From assembly GCF_050436995.1 (NCBI RefSeq), contig NC_134745.1, positions 930,001 to 994,000 of the forward strand: a DNA stretch of 64,000 bases, read 5' to 3'. The notes below the pieces were generated by a model, which had not been told where the DNA came from, searched no databases, and saw only the letters and a program-made list of their open reading frames with translations. This DNA is from Anticarsia gemmatalis. Taxonomy: Eukaryota > Arthropoda > Insecta > Lepidoptera > Erebidae. The number at the start of each line of letters is the position of its first letter. The first letter of the stretch is position 1. The position numbers and the translations under genes were made by a program. Shown here one piece after another: positions 35,601-47,600 of the stretch.

Positions 35601-38600
35601 TTTTAATAAAAAAAAGTACTACTCCAAATTAAATTATATTTTCCTGTGTTATTTAAGGGGTCCTTGAAATCGAGTTGGATCATTTATATATTTGGGTCCG
35701 CGACTTTAAAGGTTAAGTAGCGCTGGTTTATGGTGTCAAAGGTATCAATTGTCACATAAAACCACATATTTAAGGGCGTAAAAATAACTGTCTGACAGTT
35801 ATTGAATTGTTTTGAAGTTTCCTACTGAATTAACATAAGAAATAAAAAATAATTATATCATTGGACAACTCACGCACGGTCGTTTGATTCCAAACTAAGC
35901 AGTAGTTTACTATGCTAACCAAATAACTGATAAACATACTTATATTCTTCTAAATACAGACATAAAACAGACTTAGAACGAATAAAGTTGTGTTAATAAG
36001 ATAATTTGTTATAAAACCATTTAATAAATAAGATTTATGATAGTAAAGGTCGTTTAAAATTCACAATGTCATTTGATCGAATGCCGCTTGCACCGCACGG
36101 CATGCGCAGACGCAATTGAATACGTAATTAACGCATACAAATTAAAATGCCTAGAAATCGCAGAAATATGTAAAAATGCCAAACTTACGATTTATTGATT
36201 TTCCTAGTATGAAGTTTAGATTTACGTTATAACAAAAGTGTGTTAGGAAGTGTTGGTAGCAACTAGCAACTCTTTACAAACATCAATATTATACCTACCT
36301 AATAGAAATATTGTTAAAACCATTTAGCGATTAAAAAATGTGGCCAAAGAGTTTCTTGCTAGCTCTTCTCATTGGCCCTACCTTCCGAACTTGTGGTAAA
36401 TTGACTCTCTGTATCATTGACTATCATAAGTGTCGGCATTTGACCTAAATTAACAAATGATTTGATTTTGAAGTTATAAGACTAGGAGCTATTGAATACG
36501 GCAGTATGATTCAATAGTACAAAAATATGTGTTACCCTTTCCAAGGTTAAATATTAAATTATGGGCCGAATATTTGCACGTGTTATAGGTATTATAACGA
36601 GATTAATTATAATAAAAAATAGAAAAAGTTATGAATAAGTACAGCTATCACGTTGTGTTCACTATTTATAAATAGGTATTATTAACTTTTTATTATACTG
36701 GTGTGAATAGACAACCATATATGGTGCGATAGTTAAGACGATTTCCATGATATTTGTTTACGGTTATTCGTAGTGTGGTTCCCTAACCGGAACTAAACTA
36801 TTTCACAAGACTTACGATACTTATGATAAACACAAGCCCAGACAAGAATAACCGGTTTTGATGATAAAAAACTCCTTACAAACGCCTACAAATTTTCTTT
36901 AAAGGAAATAGATTCTTGTTCTTGCAGCTTTGCTTCTATTATCACTGTTCTCATAATCCTTCTCTTATTTGTAGACCATGAACCAGAAGGATGGGCAACA
37001 GATCCACCAACCAAAGAAGACCTAGCGCTTGCCGTCAAAGATGGGAAGGCAGCTCTCAAAGAACTCATGAGGGTGGAAAGCCTGAGGAAGCCGTTAGCAA
37101 AGGACAACCCGGCAGTGAGAGCACAGCGGGCCTCGGCTACTGGACCTGATGTGAAACCCATGGCTAATGCTGCGTATGCTGTGGAAATGGCCACCAGATC
37201 ACTCATTAATGGGTAAGTTTGAGAAAAAAATACTGTTTAGTGTTATTGATTGCTTCTGTGATCCAAGCGGTAGTGTATGCGACTCCTGATGACTGAGGTT
37301 TCGGGCTTGATCACTGTTCAGAAGAAGAGCCTTTGGGTTTTCTAACTTATTTTGGAATACTGAAGAGTTGTAGAGTTTGATAACTTCCCCGGTCCCCATA
37401 TCACATGGGACAACGACTAACTAAACAAACGGTTTAATGTGTGGTTCATTTTTCGAATTTATTTAGTGCTTTACGGAACTGTATTCCTAAACAATTTAAA
37501 TGTTAACTGGTTAAAATTAATTACGGTAGTTAAAAATCAAGTTAATTTATTATCAAGCTGTCAGCTATAAAATGTTGTATTATTTTTTAGGTTTGTTAGG
37601 GGTCAACCAGTAATGGTACATGGTATTATAAATAACATATTAAGCTAGGTCAGTAAACTTTACTGACTAGACTAGTTAAAAAATAACCAAGCATTATGTA
37701 TTAATAACAGCTTTTTTATGTCATACTAGTTTTTTCATCTTTATATTCGGAATGAAAAGAAATAGAATAATGTAGGTAGGTAGGGTTATTTCAGACACTC
37801 CTCTTTCAGAAACAAATGGTTTTTTTGGACATAAAAAAAACGATTTTACAGCCTAATTTCACGGCTTGCAGTTAAGTGTCGGGTAACCTACCCAGTAGAA
37901 AAAGTGATAGAAAAAAAAGTCAATATTTCACCAGGTAAGTTATCCAATACTTACCGGTAGTGAAACCGGGCAACATTAAGACTCATTGTCAACTTATTTT
38001 AATACAATTCAAAAAGCTTACCTAATATGAAATTGAATTCATACAGTTTCATTTCATATTCATACATTTATTATCTATCTAGCAGGTAGGCTATCCGACA
38101 CTTATTCATAAACTTTAAAAAGGTCCGTAAAATAATTTCACTATAGCCAAGACATTGTAGATTACTAAGTACAATAGGAGCATAGATTAGGTCAGAGCTC
38201 TATTTATTAGGCTCAGTCTGTCTTCCTGTCGTTCAGATCTCCTCAATTGATGACTGACTAATACTACATACAATAACTGCACTTGATTGAACACTAGCTG
38301 ACTCGCGCAACTACGCTTGCGGCACATAAGAGAGAATGGGTCAAATTTTTTCCCGTTTTGGTAATTTTTTTACTGGAACTCTTCTCCTTTAGGTCGTAGC
38401 GTGATGATATATAGCCTATAGCCTTCCTCGATAAATGAGCTATCTAACACTGAAACCATTTTTCAAATCGAACCTGTAGTTCCTGATTAGCGCATTCATA
38501 CAAACAAACAATCAAACAAACTCTTCAGCTTTATAATATTAGTCTAGATATAAGAACATACTTTGTTGCATTAAATGTATTAACAAACTAGCGGACTGGA

Positions 38601-41600
38601 CCGACTTCGTCCGGGAACATTTTTATGCCGTTTATTCTATTCCTGTGGGAATTGTGATCCCATCGATCCCACACAAATCTTGTCCTGAAATATATTAAGT
38701 ATTTCGGCACCGTGGATTATTTTCTTTTGATACAGAAGTGTAAGCAAAGGCCCAAACTCAAACAGCGGTGCATGCAGAGCTTTTTAACGATTTCAAAGAC
38801 CTAGGCTGTGTCTGAGAAAATCGCCTGGAATCTGGATCATAGAACTAACATTCCGCATCAACCTGCACTATGCCAGCTATACTCCATTACAACCCTAGTG
38901 TGTATTTCTCATGGGCTTTGTAATACCATTCGCCTGCTACTAGGTCACTTCCGCAAAATATTTAGGTAATCATAGGATGGAGATAGAAATGCATCCTTAA
39001 TATACCCAAAAGATTTTGCTAAAAGTAAGAGTTGCAAGATTTTGAAAGTCCTGGTTTTTAAGTAAATAAAAGATCAATTTAAATTATTTCAGCAAAAAAA
39101 AAATATTACCGAATAATGTTAATCAGATAGTTAATATAAAACTTTAACTGTTAATTGATACAGCAATTTGACCGTCTTCCTTTAAAATATGAAAATTATA
39201 CAAAAATCTAGTTTAGAAAACGCATAATTTTACCGTAAATATTGGAAATATTTGTAATATGACGTATTTAGTTAAATTTAAATTGTGTAAGGAAGGCAGA
39301 TAAGAACTAAACTGCCAGGATAGTGACGCAAAACTATTGAAAACTACACGTAATTTGCGTCACAGTGCATATTTAAATAACTTGAACTAGTACTAATTAT
39401 TTAATTCTCTCTTTCATTTGCATATAAACTTTACCTACTTTATTTCCTGAAGATGTTTGATTAATGCCTTCATTTTCCACATCAATTATATTATTAGTCT
39501 TTTGTCACGTTTTCATAAAATGTCAAGACTTTCAACTTCTTTTTAAATGGAGTATAGTAGTTTATTCCTTATTCATATTGACCGAGAGCAGAAGAAGACT
39601 TTGGGACACGAACTGCTATACAGTTGCGGATTAAGGAACTAGTTTAATGAACTTTCCTTCTTCGATGGCTACCTTAGTTGTGTTGTAGAGCTCGATTTAT
39701 CAGCTAGCCAAGAGCTACCGGGTTTTTCTTATCTTTAAGGGACAATCTACCATCGTAACCTGAAGTCTGGTAGCATACCTAGTATATGGCAATAGAATCG
39801 TTTACTTTTAGGACAAAACGTAGGTGTAGTCAATACACATCTACAATCTATCCAACGTCTTCGAATATTATCATTTTCGTTACAAATATATCCTTATCTA
39901 GGTCAATTACTTAATCTATCCCACAGTAGACCACATCCCTAACACAATTTGACTCAAACCGCATACTTTCAATTTCATTAGTCCAAGTATCGTGTGTTAT
40001 AAGAATTGGGACACGCGGATACTGCCCAAAGTAACTGGACACCGGTTATAAAACCACGTAATACAATATTGTCGTTGGTTTGGCTTCGCGACACCTCACT
40101 GGACACAGTGGTATACGCTTAAATACTTATTAGTAATACCTATTTGTTTAATTAGTTTACTTGTTGATGATTCAGGGCGTTCAGGATTACAGGTCAATGA
40201 CTTGAATACCTTATAGATATCGGTCTCAAGTGTGTTGCTATTTTACCTGTTTACTACCAGTCGTAAATATTACTAAAGATAGAAACTTTTTTGTCGGCAA
40301 TATCTAAAAAGTAGACAATTGTTTGACCACCAAACCTGCCAGCAAGTAATGGAGACACATCACATCTAAAGCATGAATCAGGCAATATAAATATGGACCC
40401 ATTGTTAATACTTAGAAAATCGAATTCATCTAATTTTAAATTATAATTTCTTTATGGATTATTTTCGAAACTGTTAAGAAAAACTGTTAGTTTAACAAGT
40501 ACTAAATGATGGTAGGTTTCAAGTATTTGGAAGGTGTCATATCCTCATACCCACAACATATGTCTAAGAAACAATATATTATTAGATAATGTTTTGTAGA
40601 AAACTCATACCAACGTTAATAATAAAAGAGCTACCAGCATTAAAACAACTCACGCTTCAGTGCAGTGGGAAGATATCGGCTTCCATATGCAATATTGTCC
40701 GAGTATCTAGATTACATCAGACGATAACATAATAAATGAAGCCAATAACATAAATAACATGACGAAAACACTTTATTGATGACGACCGAGGAAGTAGGTA
40801 TTTGTTTACACGTGTAAAGTCATAGGGAGGACTTCGGAGGGCTCTCGAACATTCCTCCTCTAGAAATAAATATTGAATTCCTGTTATGAAGGGGCATGGA
40901 CAATTGATAAAGGGATACATACAAATTAGGGAGTGGAGGAAATAATATCATTATAGAACATTTGTCGTAACCTTAACTACAGGATAAATAAACATCAGTT
41001 CTTTGAAGAAGATATTTGCACTTTGATCCAAAAAGACTTGTAAAAGAGCCGTTCAAGTCGCTTTTAACCAAATACTTAATTTCTCTGATTCCTTACCGAG
41101 TGAAAATAAGATTAGTATACAATATGATACAGACTAAGTCAGAGGCCTTAATGAACGATAATGATTATTCGTTGAAATTTCGTTTTTTTTCTAATCAAAA
41201 TTCTTTTAGTTACAAATGTGGACTATGGTACAAGAATGTGCTTGTTAAGCGTGCGATAACGCCTACTCCGTCTCAAAATAGAATAGGAAAAGGTCAAAAT
41301 CAAACATCTTCAACATTTGACAAAGTTATTTCCCACGAACCACTTAGTAGGCTTATTATGTTAAAATAAGCTTGCTTATCTGATTCTTAAGAATCTGATA
41401 ACAATCATTAAACTTGTTTTCGTTTTCAATCTCGAAGTAAAATTACATCTCTACTATACTCACCTATAATTTTTTTATTATAATGCAACGAGTCAGTTAG
41501 CCCGTGACCACGGTCGATGCAATTCGATCGAAACGTCGGGTAAACAAATAAAGTATCCTAACCTTTATTTTCAATCGCGTTTAAGACCCGTTGCATTATA

Positions 41601-44600
41601 ATATTATGTGTACAAGTCGCGAGAGTAAAACGTTAATTATAATTTTTCTTTTATTCCAGTACGGTTTTGCCTCAGCGCACAGGTGGTATAGGACAGGGTC
41701 CCCGGCTAAACGGTTCGTTCCCAGAGCCCAGCTACTGCCTGGAGAGTACGACGCCTTGTGAACTGTCCCGGTATCGAACCGTAGACGGAACTTGTAACAA
41801 CCTCGCTAATCCGTTAAGATGGGGAGTCTCGAAGACACCGTTCAGACGAGTGTTGCCGGCTGAATATGGTGATGGTAAGTAGTTATCACAATTTATATTA
41901 CTGTACCACTGAAAGATTGATCTAGACTAGAGTAATCAGTACATGAAACCGACATGCTAACCAAGTTGGGATGTATTTTTCAATTAACTCTCAATCATGT
42001 AATATTTTCTAAAGAAGTGTTTTATTTTATTGTGACAACCAGGGTACTTATTTATTATTTCTAATTCTACTACTTTCATAACCTGAATGGATCTTGTTTA
42101 AGTTTTATGCAACTGCTAGATGTTTTTTGTAATTTTTCGCTAAAACGTTAATTGTAAATCTTCTTTCAGGCATCAGTTCCCCTCGTCGCGGCGTGAACGG
42201 AGCTCCGCTGCCGAGCGCCCGTGACGTGAGCGTGACGGTGCACAGGCCGAGCTACGCGCACGACTCGCAGTTCACCGTCATGCTCGCCGTATGGGGACAG
42301 TTCGTCGATCATGACATTACTGCCACTGCACTTAATAAAGGTACGATAGAATGTGTTCTATGGCAACAATGTTTTTGGATAAGAAGACTAGGTACTTTTA
42401 ATAGCTTTGTTTCAGTGCGAAATAACATTATATGAAAAATGTTTCCAATAAGGTTGAAAAAGGACAGTTAAATTTGATTTCTGTCGGCAATTCTATAGTT
42501 AATAAATTATTTTGGCGCCTTACATCAGCCGCAATTTCTTTAGCTATTTGCGGCTTATTACAAGGCGCTTCATCAAATAATGACCTATTTATCTACGACC
42601 GGTCTGGATCTAGCATGGCATCAATAAGTGAAATATGGAGACCACACACAGACAAACTGACACTTTAAATCAGTCGAGGCTTCTCAAGATAAAATACATT
42701 TTGAGATATGCTACTTGAGTGTTATATGAATCTTGTATAATAATCTCCTTATATTATACTCTCAATACTTATCTTTCTTCTCCCTCTAACCTATAACATT
42801 TTTCTACCAGGTGCGAACGGCACAGCGCTATCCTGCTGCGATCCGTCTCAGCCGCCTCACCCGGAGTGCTTCCCCGTAGAGCTGGATGTAGAAGACCCCT
42901 TCTATCAAGACTACAACATCACTTGTATGGAGTTCGTACGATCTGCTCCGGCTACCACTTGTCATTTTGGTAAGTACGATAAGATAATATTTTTTGGCTC
43001 TGTAGTACAGTTTTTTGGTATTTGATTCAATTTTATACTGCGATGCAGATGTGCAGGCTGCGACATTATTTAAGTTATACAAATAGTTGTTTCGGGTCTG
43101 GTTGTACTTTGAGACTGTTGTTTGTATTTTTGTAAAAGTCCCCGCGACACAAGAGCACACATAAGTGCGGGAGTTGACTTTTTAAATGAAAGAAGAGAAA
43201 AAAAAAAAAGGTTTTGAGGTGTCTGAAATTGTATTGTAGTCAATCACTGACACTTTATTAGCGAGGAAACTAAGCAAAAAGTTTTTGACCTGCGTCGAAA
43301 CATGGGCAATGCAATTTAGTAACATTTTTATGTCTGTAAAGCTCTTTAATTTCCTCATCAAATGCCTCTTTTCCTCAGGTCCTCGTGAACAGCTGAACCA
43401 GGCGACAGCGTTCATCGACGGGTCCACAGTGTACGGGTTCGCGGAGTCTCGGCTGTCCATGCTGCGCTCCGCCAGCGCGGGACTACTGCGCATGCTGAAG
43501 ATCGGCGCCCGGGAGCTGCTGCCGCCCTCCACTGACCCCAATGACAGCTGCAACACTGTCGAGATGAACGCTAAGGGACGATACTGCTTTGAATCAGGTG
43601 AGTTTTGAACAAAATGACTAACCATACCCTGGATTCGGGAAACCCTTGCCCAGCAGTGGGACAGTCATAAGTAGAAAAAAATGTCTGCTGATTGACTGAC
43701 AGCAAAGAATATAGTAGAGAACATTGGCATTCATTAAATGTAAGTAATTTAAGACTGCCCTTTTTGATTGTAAACTTTAACCTAACCTAATGCGCATCGT
43801 TTCAAATCATTTTTGTGTTTCTATTTTTACGAATTGTCTCACCAGTGCCAACGCATCTTGCCTCAATTGGCGGTATACAATTAGAGGAATAATAAAGAAA
43901 TAATACAGGATTCCAACTTCTCAACAAAAATTCTCAGATTCCAACGTTCTACTAATACCTAAAAAGAGTAAATAAATTCCGAATCCCTAAATTTTTTGTG
44001 TATTAAAAATATTATGCATAGCTTAGGTAAATATAATATCAAATATCTTACTTATCAAATATTTCTAGCGAAGAGATCGAGTTTGTTTCACGCGTTATTT
44101 CAAGCTAATTACTACCAGTAAGACCAATTTTCACGCGCGTGACATTCGCAGGTGACGACAGAGCGAATGAGAACCTACACTTGACGACGATGCACCTGAT
44201 CTGGGCGCGCCAGCACAACCGGCTCGCCACGCTCCTGCGCAAGTACAACCCGCTGTGGGATGATGAGACTGTGTTCCAGGAGGCGCGCAAGATACTCGGC
44301 GCTCAGATGCAACACATCACCTACTCCGAGTTCTTGCCCAGTATACTCGGTAAGTGTTCTTACAGTTTATTACTAGCGGCCCCGACTTCGCACGGTTTGA
44401 AAAGTTATTATACAAAAAAATCTTTGTAATTTTCTTTCCGTTGTAAAGCCGATTCAAAATCCTTTACTTAGTTCTATAGATCTGAGTAGGGACACATAGG
44501 AGAAAGCGATTTTATTTTGTACTATGTAGTGTTTTACAAAACTGAAGGTCGGCATAGTTTCATTCTAAATCTAAGATACAAGAGTGTTAATATTTTTAAA

Positions 44601-47600
44601 AAGGGATGAATCCGGGATTTTCGTTTCATGAGCTTGAGATGCAGGCAAGATACCTGCAATTATTAAGTGGTTAGATTTATAACATGATAACCTTTATATT
44701 ACGTGCCTAAGGTATTTCTCAATAGTTCACTTCACATTTGACCACAAGTTAGTAGTAGCTGAGCCACTACTAACTTCTATGTCCAAAGTCTATCAATAAT
44801 AATATCTTAAGTATGTACTATTTTTTTTTCATTTGTCTCCAGGCTCGGACGTGATGTGGGCACTGAACCTGACACTAAAGAGTGACGGCTACTCAGACGT
44901 GTACAACCCCACAGTGGATCCTTCTGTAGCCAACCACTTCTCTGCTGCTGTGTTCAGATTCGCACATACACTGCTGCCGGTAAGTACAAACGAACTATTT
45001 GTTCTATTAAAAAATTACATTTAGTGTTACGTTTTTTAGAGGACACAATATTTTTATTTTTGATTCTACTCCCCTACACATTGAGAAACAAACTAGCGTC
45101 TTCTGAAAAGCGCAAGCTTAGGCTACCAAAATGTTACATTTCAAAGAACTAAAAGGAAATTATAACTTAAAGAAAATCTTTCAAATTCGTTAATACAATG
45201 TATTGGCTTCGTTCTCTTTGCTTCTTTCGAGAAATAATGCATCAATGAAAATAAAATAATTCAGTTTTAAGAATTTAAAATTTGATAAAGCATTTTACAC
45301 CGTCGCTATATCAATATCTGCCTGAAAATGTAGAAAATAAAGTTCAATGTGATTGCCCATGTTAGTTGAAGAATCCTCATACAACATTAGTCGTTTGTTC
45401 CAGGGTTTGATCCACAGCACGAACCAGGCGACAGGTACAGTACAGTACGTACACTTACATCAGATGTTGTTCAACCCTTACGCGCTGTACTCGGCGGGGG
45501 GGTCGCAGAACGCCATGAAGTCAGCCATGGACACACTCGTACATGCTGTAGACCCACATGTCACTAGCGAGGTAAATATATACCTACACTAACTGACCCG
45601 CGCAACTTAACTTGCGCCACAGAGAGAATGGGTGTTTTTCACCGTTTTTGTGACATTTTTTTACTGATACTCTGCTCCTATTGGTCGTGATGATATATAG
45701 CCTATAGCCTTCCTCAATAAATAGGCTATCTAACAGTAAAATAATTCTTCAATTCGCACCAGTAGTTCCTGAGATTAGTGCATTCAAACAAACAAACTCT
45801 TCAGCTTTATAATATTAGTATAGATTACTTTTATTTTGGCTTTTGTTACTCTAATATCAGGATTATTGTAGCCTAAGGTGCAGGCAGCGGTGTCCATGAA
45901 TACACACTTTTTTTTGTTATTTGCAACATCTCGCTTGTAATACCCGTAATCGTAGGCAAATATGTATGAAAAATACACCCAATTTGACCATTCATATTGT
46001 TGGTAATATAGTACGTAGCCCGGGCGAGCTAATTCCCTATACTAGGGACTTACTACACTGAAGTGCGTCCATTGAAAATAATTTAAGAAGAAAAGAAAAC
46101 CTCTTTGCCAGGGAATAGAAACACAAATAATGGTAAACGCTATCATTTAGACCACTAATTCAGTCTTCACCATGTTCTTTTTACTAAAACTATTTAGTCA
46201 CGTGCTCGATACACGTGCACGCATATACACGTGCACGTGTAAATTGCACGTATACTCTTTATTCCATCAGTCGTACAACCAGCCCTGTAGGTCAATGACT
46301 TGATAAACAAGCTAGACAGGGACACTGGGTCTTGTCGGTCACTGCCCCACACTAAAGGTGAAACAAGCACTAAGACAAAAACTGCAGGTTTTTTGTCTCC
46401 ATTCGATAAATAATGCATTGGTATAGGTCGGGTCCGAAACCAGTTCTGCTTATTCTTAAAATCTAAATTAAGTTAGTTATTCATTTAGCTCCAATATTGA
46501 CACTTATGATAGTCATTATTAAATCTACCACTTCCTCGGAAAGTATAGCTTTATGAAGTGGAAGTTAACTAAATCCACACAACTACTCGTACATACATAA
46601 ATGTGAAAATTAATTGTTTGTCGTTCTTTTACTTGAAAACGGCTAAACCTAATATAAATAAACATCCAGAGGAAAGTCGATATTCTGAGAACTTAAAAGA
46701 TACTTTGTGGGTGAGCACTATTCTATCGTGGGTAGAGCCACGAGGAAAACTTAGTAATCAAGTAAAATAGGCGTCATAATGAAATAAAGTAATTAAATAC
46801 CTTTATTTTTATTTCTAGCTAAGCGACCATCTATTCGAGAACCCAGTAGTAGCAAACACATCATCAGTGAAGAAGCCAGGACCCTGCGGCCTGGACCTGG
46901 TGTCTCTGAACATCCAGCGAGGACGTGACCACGGCCTGCCTGCCTACCCCCTGTGGAGGGAGCACTGCGGACTCTCCCGGCCTAGGAACTTTAGCGACCT
47001 TAAGAATATCTTCGATGAATCTTCCTTCAGCAGAATATGCACTATTTACAGGTAACATACACTGATTTTTATAACACTTAAGGCATAGATTGCCATCGGG
47101 GGCAGTAACAGCCCGTAGTGGATGCTTTTTGTGATGTACTTACGTGTTCAGAGTCAAATAATAAATAGCACTAAAAATATAAAATTGGTATAACTATTAC
47201 ATATGTAGAGGCGGGAGCTAGGTTATTTTTTCCTTGTTAAGGGGGCGGTAGTACATAAAAGGTTGGTAGCGTATAATTTGAGGTCAGTTTTACGGATTAT
47301 TAATAAGTGACGGGTAACCTACCTGAAAGATAAAGTGGCAAAATATATGTGAAAAATGCTATCAAAATTTCACCTGATAAGCCAGCCGATCCCAAGTCAT
47401 AAGTGGTACCTAAAAACGAGACAAAAAATTGCATCTTCATAGAATCGTTAAAAAACTTGTACTAAAATTAAACGTTAAATGATCAGTAGTAGTAAACGGT
47501 AGAGACAGCTATAAATAATACTACGCGAATAAAGAAATAGGTACTACAACATTGAATGATAATTATACTATACAATCTATGACGACATTCATGACTAATC

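Noticed and set aside
36886..37206. 106-codon minus-strand frame
   Set aside because: It is antisense to peroxidase exon 3 (36975-37212).
41016..41369. 117-codon plus-strand open frame in peroxidase intron 3
   Set aside because: Lys/Ser/Asn-rich translation without domains, AT-rich codon use like the intron, no splice links in phase with neighbouring exons.
43182..43625. 147-codon minus-strand open frame
   Set aside because: It lies antisense to peroxidase exon 7; its openness reflects the GC-rich exon.
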